Shown here: positions 54,790 to 64,000 of the stretch, piece by piece
How positions within the stretch are numbered: the first letter of the stretch is position 1
How the letters are laid out: each line of letters begins with the position of its first letter
Assembly: GCF_004379255.2 (NCBI RefSeq)
Contig: NC_056045.1
Span: forward strand, 9,699,593 to 9,763,592
DNA length: 64,000 nt
Reading direction: 5' to 3'
From: Salvia splendens
Lineage: Eukaryota > Streptophyta > Magnoliopsida > Lamiales > Lamiaceae
Program-made: the position numbers and the translations under genes
Notes under the pieces: model-generated
Seen by the model: the letters and a program-made list of their open reading frames with translations, nothing else
What the model was told of the DNA's origin: nothing
Database searches by the model: none

Positions 54790-57573
54790 AGCAGGTTTGT
54801 GCAGGTGTCGTTTCAAGCAAGGGTGTATCCTATTGATCAGTATGGAAGTCCCTGCTAAACCTGAACCTGGTATCAATAATTCCTCAACCCTCTTCTACTG
54901 GGTAGTATAGTGAAGGTAGGGGTCGAATCCCACATAGATGAATGCGTTTTGGGAATTGTGGTGATATTCTGGAAAGGTTTGGTTAGCTACCACGCTTTGG
55001 GTTGAGACTTATCTAGACTGAAATTTAAGGTGGTACTCTACCGACTAGGAGGTGGGAAAGGTGTTGGACAGGCGGCTGTGTATGTGGAAAGTGGGGAACA
55101 TGGTTTTCAGCAAGTATATGGAAAGTACTAGTTTACTATAAAAGGTTAAACAAAATATCAGAGGAAAAGAGGTAGTTAGGTGACTAGACTGACAGATCTG
55201 TAGGGTACCAGCAGAAAAGGTAGAAAAAAGTAAAGGACAAAAGCAAAAGTAACTAAAAAGTAAAAGTGGTCCCAAACTTGGATGTGGATGTTATCTTCTT
55301 CAACCTGAACAAACTCAGATCAACAATCTCAGATTTCATGAACGAGAAACAAAGATTAACAAACTTCACAACCCAGATCTACAATTAAAACTTCGAATCA
55401 CAAGATCGAACACTGAAACTGCAATTATGCTTACTGGTCAACATGCAGGGAGACAGAAATCACGTAAACCGGGTTTTCACACTTGACTAATTCAAATCTA
55501 TAATCTAACAGCTATCTAGACTTGCAAACTCAGAGAGATTAGCTACAGAAGTTAAAACATGCGATTCCACACTGGAAATTACCGTAACAGCTAGATCTAG
55601 GCTATCTAGGCAGAAAGAAGCGAAAACAAACATGAACCGATGCTGGAAAATAACTTCATAGCATTTAGAAAACGTTTGGATCACAACCAAGACTTCAAAA
55701 TAAGCAAAATACTGGAAATGCGAAAGATCCAACGTAGAGAAAACAAACAAAATTAACTACAAAGCAAATAAAGATTGTTTTTGCCTCTCCGGGCAATGGA
55801 ACTACTAACTACGATCGTGCTGACTGGAGCGAGAGAATGGAACTCCGGCGAACTGATGATCTTCAAGTGACCATGGCTGTGGCGAGGAAAGAGAATTACG
55901 AAGGATAATGCTGAAGGAGGGATCTACCGAAGAGAAATTGCTAACTAAGCGTAGGAGTTAACTAACTAATTCATGATTTTCTCTCCAAGTGGCTTCCTTT
56001 TATAGGGAGGCCTCCCTTGATTTTTAGGGTAGACTTCGAACATGAAATGACTCTTTTGCCCCCTTGCTTGCGGCTGATCTTCCCAGCTATCCTTCTTCTC
56101 CATCTCGAGCCTTTTTGACATGGATACTGGTCAGGATAACAACATCCTGACGCCCTTTTCACCTGAAGTATCTGAAGCTTTGCCTACTGGCTAGAACACT
56201 CAACCTGCACACTTTGAGCAACTGTTTTGCAGATATAATCAATTATGCACATCATACTGACCACATGCTTGTCCTCAAGCGTGAAGAATAAACAAAAAGA
56301 AGTAAGTCGAATTCTAGCCTGGTTACTCCCCTGACCGACTCTATCCTACCATAGACTCTGACTATGACGCAAAGAAAAACACATAACAAAGACAAACACA
56401 TAAAAGAAAACTAAAACACTTAGACACATTAACACAGTAATTGGGCTATATTTTCAACTATCCCTCCCCTCGGGATCAGGTGCAATCCGGCCTTAGACAG
56501 CCTTGAACTTCCGCCGCCCCCCTTTTCTCTCCCAGTTAGTATATCCGCTCGTCAAGATCGCCCAAACTCTCGGCCAAACACTAGGTTCACTCAGTCACTC
56601 ATACCTCACCAGGAATGTTAGGACTGCATTCTCTCAATATGCTCAACCACGATTGCTTCGGACTTAGATCTCACGTGCAGCTACTGAAAGGCTTAAAGGT
56701 TTGTAACGGGGCTATTAGTTTGTAATGTTTTGGGGTGGATGTTCCTAAGGCTCTAGGTTCAAAATTTCTACTTTATTGAGGTGGGGGAATTGTGTGCATT
56801 TGGGCTCTTGGTTGTTGCTTCTCTGGCTGGCGCTTCTGGCTTTGATCTCCAACTGGTCAGTAGCTTCTTGTGGCTTCGCCACCCTTATTCCTTCTCTTTC
56901 TTTTTTTTGGTCAAGTTTTTCTGACCATTTTTCTTCATATTCTTCTCTTTTTTTTTCTTTGTGGCTTCGCCACCCTTATTCCTTCTTTTTTTGGGACCTG
57001 GGATGACTCCCTGGTCGATTTTCTTCCTAACTTTCTTGTCCAGCTGGTTCCTGCCCTCTTATACACCTTTCTGGCCAGTAAGCTCCAATCGTCTCATGCC
57101 TTGCACACACAATCCCAGTGGCTAGGGGTGTATATCTGGGTATAAAGAGTTAAGAAAATGAGTTCTAAAGGTGATTTTTTTTTTGGGGGGGGGGGGGGGG
57201 GGTTCCTACTGTCTTCAGTGTTGCTACACGCAGTCACTTCACCCTAGGCACCTTGTGGCAGCCACTCTTTTCTTTTCTGAATAAGTGGAAAGTGGTTCCA
57301 CTTTAGGCTTTTAACTCACATTTAAAGAGGGCTTTTGTGTTTTGGCTCTAAGTGTGGGCTTTTCTCTCATACTCGCATCATCCATACTGACTAGGAGATA
57401 CTAAGGGGGGTGGTTTCCATTTTCCAGCATGTCTTATCTCCCTCAATTCCCCTCACCGTCAGCTCAAGATAGTTGAGTTTTAAGCCCAATCAAATAAAAA
57501 CTAGACCTAGACACTACGCAAACACTTAAACACAGATAACACATATGTACAAATGTCATACTGGCCAGTGCAT
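54790..57573 (-). mobile_element. Probable 3' LTR and 3' noncoding region of the Athila element
   Basis: Contains GGTCGAATCCCACATAGATG, a minus-strand TATAAAAGG-type box near 56000, and on the minus strand a purine-rich AGTGGGAGGGGGAATGCA just before TGGCCAGTATGAC at about 57573, the likely LTR start. A second, similar TGGTCAGTATGATG context occurs near 56270, so the LTR may instead be about 1.5 kb. An 18-base G run lies at 57185-57202. Only the general identity is supported; the boundaries are not. Confidence 0.45.
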
Positions 57574-57689
57574 TCCCCCTCCCACTTCACAATGTTTGTC
57601 CTCAGATGGGGCTGTCAAGTGGAAAAAGGTAATGGCCAGTATGGTTGACGCACAGAAATACCAGAACTAAAAAAAACATACTTATACTA

Positions 57690-57930
57690 TAAGCTTCTCA
57701 CACTTAGACTATATAATAGGCTAAGTGGGAGAGTTTAAAAATCTAAACAGAAACCAACAAAATGAAAAATGTATATACAACAAACTCCTCACACTAAGAC
57801 TATAAATAGGCTAAGTGTGAGTTGACCTGCATACAAGAAAGGAAAACAGAAAAAAAAAACACAAACACATGCGCCAAAAATAGCAAACCCTTTACTTCTC
57901 ACACTTAGACTATTGCGTAGGCTAAGTGTT
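57690..57930. repeat. Three hairpin-forming repeats next to the Athila ORF
   Basis: CTCACACTTAGACTAT...GGCTAAGTG occurs near 57697-57730, 57787-57822 and 57897-57930, about 95-105 bases apart. In each, CACACTTAG or CACACTAAG can pair with CTAAGTG. They lie in the 3' untranslated part of the minus-strand element. Confidence 0.75.
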
Positions 57931-58049
57931 ATGAAAGGGGTTTGCGCACGTACTACACAGATTATACTACCTAAAAAAAACACAATTAAAATACGAAAAA
58001 CTAAAAAATGAAAATAAAAAGAAAACTAACTCGTCAGGTGGGGTGGTGG

Positions 58050-60947
58050 TCACTTGTTCCTCCTGCTCCTTCGCGGGGCAGGTTGTGGTTCAGGTGGTTC
58101 TTCCGGTTGTTCCTCCTCATTCTCGGACTGCTTGTTCCCATATTCTGCCGACTCTTCGGCGTCTCCTTCCTCTTGTTCCGCCTCTTCTTTCTGCTCTGCT
58201 TCTTTCGTCTCGGTTAATACCTCCTCTGATACTCGTGGTTCATTAGTTCGGCCTCCATGGCCACTCGGTCCAGATTCACGGACCAACTTCCCGGTTCCCA
58301 ACTCTTTCAAGATTCCTTCCATCACAGTTGCCAAAAGGCTTAACTCCGCTCTTGCTCTTCGATTCTCTTCCGCCAGCTCTTCCACTACCTTCTCTAGCCT
58401 TTCCTGTCTCTGCTCCTGATCTTGTGTTCCCGGATGTGCTGCAGATCTCCCAGTCGGTATAGCTTCTTCTCTCATTGCGTAGAAACGTGGTACGCCCTGC
58501 CTCATGTAAACGGTGTTCGTTCGGACGAACAAAGGTGTATCAAAGAGACCAGGAGGATCCACCATGATCTGGTCGGATAAGTCTTCGGCCTCCGTGATGA
58601 TGATGTTGTTTCTGACGAACACTCCCAAGATATGGCAGAGAGTGAGGTTTCTCTCTGGGTGGGTGGCAATTAGATGGCATTGGTAGGCGGTCCAAAAACC
58701 CAGATGTAACTTCCTTCCGTGCTTGGCGCACCAGAGAAGGTATAACTCTGTCATCGATGTCCTAACAGCGGAGTTCGACTGCCCCAACAAATTGAAGTCC
58801 AAGTGAAGCTGGACTAGGCGTAGGATTGGGTTATTGAAATGGATTGAGCGAGAGAGAGTGGATGCAAATTCTCCAGAGGCTGGGTGAGTTAACTCCTCCC
58901 ATGCCGCCTGGGGCTCAAATTCCACATGTCTGCGGGGAATTCCCCGCTCCCTACTTCTCCACTCAGGCCATATGGCCTCTTCTAAACTGCACATTCCCAG
59001 ACGCACGGTCCACTCAATCAGATTCATCCGTATCTCTCCGCCAAACAGCCTAAAACTGATACATTCCTTATCTAGATCAGTGGTGACCTTAAACCTAAAG
59101 GTCGTGAAAAACTCCTTCGCTAATCTAACCGGGACACTCGGATCTCTATTCTCCAACAACCATTCGAATCCTAACGCATGCAAATAAGAGAGAAACTGCT
59201 CGCGGGCACCCAACTCATCTAAAGAAGGAATATGAAGTACCTTTCCGCTCTTCACTTGCTTACTCCCTTCATCCTTGCTATCGAAAACTTTTTGTAGCTC
59301 CTTCGAGTCGAAAAGATTCATCTCCTCCACCAGATCATCAGTAAGGTCCATTGTCCAGCGCCGGCACCTCGGTCTCTCTACCGGGGGATGTACTAGCTCC
59401 CGATGATCGTGCGGAAGCTGTTGCTCACTGTACTCCTCGTTCTCTAGGGAAATATCGCTGTCCGATTCTGACTCTTCACTGACATCGTATTCGCTATCAC
59501 TTTGTTCCCTCCGGTATTCCTGGGCTCGCTGAACTGACTCAGTAATGACTATGCCAGTGTTCACTGTACGTGGCTTCTTGTTGCTGGGCTTCTTCTTCAT
59601 AGGGGCCTTCCCCTTCCGTTTTCTCTCTTCACGGTATCTAGCTCCTTCTCCATCATCCTCGTCTTTCTTTTCTTTGGGTTCCTTCTCAGCTTGTATTGAA
59701 AATTGATCCTGGGCAGTAGGACTGGTCTCCTTGTGGCCTACTGACCTGGATGCGAGGTCCAGACCCTCAGCCATCCCGTCAGCCTCTTCACCTTGGCCAC
59801 TCAGTGTTGGAGAGACCGCTTCGGTTTCCATTGCAGTATCCTCTAGGTCAGTAACAGGTAAAGACTCATCCCCAGGTTTTGTGGGAGTGGTCCTCTCTTC
59901 TTCACTCAAGATCTCCACGGGATCTGCCTCTGTGTTCGGCTTCGCCTTACTAGCTGCCCACTTCCCTAAGCATCGTTGAGATACCCTTTGCGGCTTTGGC
60001 TGTCTAGCCTTAGGTTCGCCCTTCAACACCAACTTCCTCTTGACGGCCTTCGGTTTTGTCACCGGAGGTGCCACTGGGTTGGGTACTTCTGGTCTTGCTT
60101 CTGTTTCTTTTGCTTTAGTTTCCTGTGCTTCAATAGATGTATCACCCCTCTCTGCTTCTGGCTGGGGTGATTCCGGCATAATCTCTTTTTCCCTAGCTTG
60201 GCTTTCCGAGCGGTTTCCTTCTTCGGCTTCTTCACTCTCTCCTACTGCTCGTGATGCGAGGTCTAGCCCCTCAGCCACCACGACAGTGTCATCTTCCATC
60301 CGATTGACATCATCTAAAATAGCCTGAAATTCCTCATCGGTCATTAGGCCCCGCTTCTTGGCTGATTCGTTCAGATCTATCTCCTCCCTCGCCACTTTTC
60401 GGGGAACGACTCCCGCCGTCAGCGTTTTCTCTGACTCAACTGCTCCATGTAGGCTCCCCTGTTCCTGACCTTTCCTTGCTTCACGTTCTTCCGAGTCGGA
60501 ATCGTAATGAGCTGAAATGGGGTCAATCTCCATTGAATCACTGTGTTGTTGAGTTTCTGAGGGTTCCGAGGACTTAGGTGGTGGGGTAGTCGATGGAGCT
60601 TCTCTTTCTGGTGGAATTCCGGAGGAAGTCGCAATGGGGGTGGGGAGTGTTGCTGTAGATGGCACAATCGGTTCCGAAGGATTTTCTCCGATTACTCTCT
60701 CTTGTCCCCCGGTTTGACCCAAACCGGCCAGCGCCGCCGACCAATCCCTATTGGGGTCCTGCTGTCAAAGAAACGCCGCCATTGCTTCCAATGAGACCAT
60801 TGTTGGCGCTTGAGGAGCCGGCTCCGATGGTTGCGGTTGTGGTTGTGGGCTCGGCGGCCATTCTTCCCGCGGTGGTGGTGATTCTGGTTTTTCTTCCCTG
60901 CGGGTTGAAGTGGATTTGATTTTTGTTGCGAATGCCTTCCTTCCCAT
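58050..60947 (-). pseudogene. Athila post-pol ORF (ATHILA ORF-1-like), one in-frame TGA
   Basis: A long minus-strand frame 3' of pol. From the ATG at 60947 it is open for 60 codons, meets a TGA at 60765-60767, and then stays open to 58050 (890 codons downstream of the next Met). The N-terminal two thirds is Pro/Glu/Lys-rich and disordered. The conserved part lies at about residues 470-760 of the downstream frame, with LGFEWLLENRDPSVPVRLAKEF (shown only as a landmark, truncated: GFEWLLENRDP), ISFRLFGGEIRMN and CHILGVFVRNNI. A coiled coil (LEKVVEELAEENRRARAEL) and an acidic tail follow. This matches the ATHILA ORF-1 type domain found in Athila elements at the env-like position. Function unknown. 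The TGA probably inactivates it unless read through. Confidence 0.75.
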
Positions 60948-61575
60948 GGCTTAGATCTGTGAAATTTTGGGTATAAAGTGGGGGTTGGTGTTTGTGGAGT
61001 GACGGTGGAAATTTTGCAGAGAGAAAAATTTGCAGAGTGAAATTGTGAAGTGAAAAATTGGGGAGACGGCTGGTTATGGGTTGGAATAGGGCAATTGTGG
61101 GTTTGCAACCGGTTATAGGCGGTTCCAAATCGCGTCATTTCGAGGGAGAGGCGGTTGAGAATACCGACTCCTGATTGGTCGGCGTGTCCACTCTCTCTGC
61201 TCACGCGCCCCTTCCAGCCGCTGCCACCCTGCAAAAGCTGCAGAAAGTCCACAAATTCAAATTCGTCCCTTAATGATTTCCCCCTATATTTCCCTAGATT
61301 AGAAATAAAGTAAAAAGGACACTTAAATAAAATAGGAGTTTCACCAAAATGGTATTCTGATGGTCAATACGTACTCCCAATTAATATTTGAGGTCCGAAA
61401 AATATTTTTGGTTTTTCTTAAAACTAACTAGCATGCAAAGGTTCAAATTAATTAACTATCAAATATGTACCATATTTAAATCTTCCTTAGGAAAATTGGA
61501 ATTCTACTTTGCCAGCATATGCACATTACGCTAAAAGGAGCTAGCCCAGTGGAATTCCAATCCCCATCCTACCGG
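60948..61575. other. Spacer between Athila pol and the post-pol ORF
   Basis: Noncoding leader-like sequence. A minus-strand frame at 60692-61252 overlaps the ORF in another frame and has biased, unlikely composition. No other feature. Confidence 0.5.
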
Positions 61576-63998
61576 TCAGTATGAAACCTGAGTATGTGGT
61601 TGCAGTGGGATTTCATCCACTACAGCCACATCACTATTGGCCCTAAATACCTTCAGCCTATGCCCATTCACAATAAAGGGTTCAGAGTTAGGAAGACTCC
61701 CTGAAATCTCCACTGCTCCATTAGAACGGAGTGCGGTGATGACATAAGGCCCTGTCCATTTCGACTTGAGTTTTCCAGGCATGAGCTTCAACCTCGACTG
61801 GAAGAGTAGTACTTTCTGTCCAACATGAAGATCTTTGGTCCTCAGATTCCTGTCGTGCCACAATTTGGTTCGCTCTTTGTACCACATGGCTGAATCAAAC
61901 GACTCCAATCTGAGTTCCTCTAACTCCTGCAGCTGCAGCTTCCTTTCCTCTTCACAGGTTGTAGTATCCATATTCACTTGTTGTACTGCCCAGTATGCTC
62001 GGTGCTCAATTCCCACTGGTAAGTGGCACATTTTCCCAAAAATGATTCGGTACGGGGACATTCCTATGGGGGTTTTGTAGGCTGTACGATATGCTCATAG
62101 AGCATCCTCTAACCTCATACTCCAGTCCTTCCTGGAAGGATTTACGGTCTTCTCCAGAATCTTCTTTATCTCTCGGTTAGAGATCTCTGCCTGCCCGTTC
62201 GCTTGCGGGTGGTAGGGGCTTGATAGTCTGTGATGCACACCGTACTTCTTCATCAAGGCTTCGATGGTGCGGTTACAGAAGTGGGTGCCTTGATCGAATA
62301 TTATGGCCCTTGGTACTCCGAATCGACTGAAAATGTTACTTTTGAGGAACTTGGCCACCTCCCTTGCTTCACACGTGCTTGTGGCCTTGGCTTCTACCCA
62401 CTTGGAGACGTAATCCACTGCAACTAGGATATAAAAATTGCCATAGGACGAAGGAAAAGGACCCATGAAGTCCATCCCCCATATGTCGAATAACTCACAG
62501 ACAATTACCGGAACTTGGGGCATCTCATCTTTTGCAGATATCCCACTGGTCAGTTGACAGCGTTCACAACTTCTGCAGAACTCGTATGCATCCTTGTTGA
62601 GGGTTGGCCAATAAAAGCCGCTATCCAAAATCTTCCTTGCCATCTTCTTGGATCCGAAATGTCCTCCACATGCTAACGAGTGGCAATGGATCAGAAAGTC
62701 CCTTTGCTCCCAGTCAGGAACGCACATCCTTATCACTTGATCGGATCCCACTCTCCACAGATATGGGTCGTCCCAAAAGTAGTATTTTTCTTCACTCTTG
62801 ATCTTCATTCTTTGGGCCTTGGTAATACTCGGTACTTCTGGAAGCTCTCCAGTTACTAGGTAGTTGGCTAGGTCTGCATACCATGGTTCTTGCCCTACCT
62901 ATTCTTTTCCTTTTATTGTATCGTACTTAAGGATGTCAATGCAGCCCGCAACCCGTGGGCTGACCCGAATAACCCGCCAAATTTATAGGGTTAGGGTTTA
63001 AAATTTCTAGCCCGATAAAATTACAACCCGATTAGCCCGCACCCGATTAACCCGCAACCCGTTAGGGTCAGACCCGAAAACTCGATGGGCTGGCCCGAAA
63101 ACCCGATAAAATTTCTATTGTTCTATATGTTTGACTCCTAATTGGACAATTTCATTGATTATTTTTATAATATAGATAACTAAAAAAATAACATTCAATT
63201 TTATATTAAACATATAAATTATATATTAAATTTTTATTAATATAATAATAAATAAATAAATTAGAAACTTCTAATTCATTACTAAATATTTAAATTTGTA
63301 AAACATGTTTTAAAACATGCTTTAAAATATTTAAATTTATGTTTTATTTTACACAAATCTCAAATATTAGTATTTGATCATGTTTGTGTTTGAGTTTAAG
63401 TATATATCTCAAATTTATCATAATTAAATATTTATATTTTATAAATATAACAATTTTTTGTCATTATTTATTGGATTGATCGCATGTTAATTTTATCGGT
63501 AGCAACCCGATTAACCCGCTGGGCCAGCCCGAAACCCGAGCGTTTAGGGTTAGGGTTGAACTTTTATAACCCGAAAAAATCTCAACCCGATTAGCCCGCA
63601 CCCGATTGACCCGCAACCCGAGTAGGGTTGGCCCGAAACCCGGTGGGCCAGCCCGATTGACATCCCTAATCGTACTGGCCAGTAAGCTTCATCACTTCTT
63701 CCCAATAAATCTTCCTGACCTCAAAAATTACCTCACATAAATGCTCTTCTGGAAACTTGTCGTGCACCTCTTCACTGTTTCCATCTTGCACTACTCTACT
63801 TAAATGGTCCGCCACCTTGTTGTCGACTCCTCTCTTATCTTCCACTGCCCAATCAAATTCTTGTAACAAGAGGACCCATCGGATCAAGCGGGGTTTGGAT
63901 TCCTTCTTGACAATCAGATACTTAATCGCTGCATGGTCAGTATAAACGATGACCTTGGATCCCAACAAATATGGCCGGAACTTTTCGAAAGAATACAC
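61576..63998 (-). pseudogene. Athila pol, RNase H and integrase part, interrupted
   Basis: Reads leftward and runs off the right edge. RNase H part (63998-63677): [27 protein letters not shown] and [11 protein letters not shown] hAT element then interrupts (62928-63668). Integrase part (62919 on): [12 protein letters not shown] and [12 protein letters not shown] form the H2C2 zinc module. The core shows [20 protein letters not shown] and [12 protein letters not shown], giving the D-D-E residues. The C-terminal part (62061-61576) has [40 protein letters not shown] and KWTGPYVI. Decay: a TGA at 62095-62097 where relatives have Trp (DAL-stop-AYRTAY), and a TAG near 62905. Typical of the Athila branch of Gypsy elements. 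Confidence 0.88.
62928..63668. mobile_element. Non-autonomous hAT-like element inside Athila pol
   Basis: Ends TAAGGATGTCAAT and, inverted, TAGGGATGTCAAT differ at one base. A perfect 8-bp duplication ATCGTACT lies at 62920-62927 and 63669-63676. Both ends are rich in AACCCG, GCCCG and CCCGATTA motifs; the middle is AT-rich. 741 bp, no transposase. Confidence 0.92.
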
Positions 63999-64000
63999 CA

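Noticed and set aside
58054..58419. Plus-strand frames within the Athila ORF region
   Set aside because: Reverse-strand shadows of an acidic and Pro-rich coding sequence.
60692..61252. 186-codon minus-strand frame before the Athila post-pol ORF
   Set aside because: Overlaps the start of that ORF in another frame; His/Asn/Arg-rich composition suggests a shadow.

Overview
This window looks like nuclear DNA of a flowering plant. It is AT-rich, has GT-AG introns, three plant-type host genes, plant Copia and Gypsy (Athila and Tat) retrotransposons, and many short TIR elements. A eudicot, perhaps in the Lamiales, is likely; that last step is a family-resemblance guess. No bacterial genes, CRISPR array, rRNA or tRNA was seen. 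All assignments come from reading the sequence; no search was run.

Layout. 1-9960 is a huge array built on a 21-bp ATAAAATGATA-type unit. It surrounds, and also sits inside an intron of, a decayed ULP1-type (C48) cysteine protease gene (1262-4036). 9990-20800 is intergenic DNA holding element ends, hAT fragments, Stowaway-like MITEs, a CACTA MITE and an Athila-like LTR. 20882-23155 is a six-exon gene for a 402-residue coiled-coil protein. 23803-27365 is a four-exon gene for a 499-residue plant protein of unknown function. 28149-33389 is an apparently intact Copia element on the minus strand with near-identical LTRs and target duplication GTCCA. 34335-36084 (minus) is a GASA/gibberellin-regulated cysteine-rich secreted peptide gene with three exons. 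36400-39750 is a ladder of MITEs, one inserted in another.

40115-47306 is a very young Gypsy/Tat element (681-bp LTRs, one difference seen, target duplication CACTA). It has gag but has lost protease, RT, RNase H and most of integrase. It carries an antisense gene with recognisable introns. It sits in the remains of a hAT transposase gene. 48151-52150 holds two abutting TIR elements bounded by (TA)n: a 1.6-kb foldback and a 2.3-kb element with a 44-bp tandem array. 52812-53954 is a hAT-type element with a perfect 8-bp duplication. 54790-64000 is a minus-strand Athila element: RNase H and integrase, a large post-pol ORF and a probable 3' LTR. It has nonsense codons and a 741-bp hAT insertion.

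The most unusual structures are the multi-level 21-bp array tied to the ULP1 gene, the spliced antisense gene in the defective but recently mobile Tat element, the large foldback palindrome, and a motif pair shared by the LTRs of the unrelated Copia and Tat elements. The three host genes show no sign of working together.
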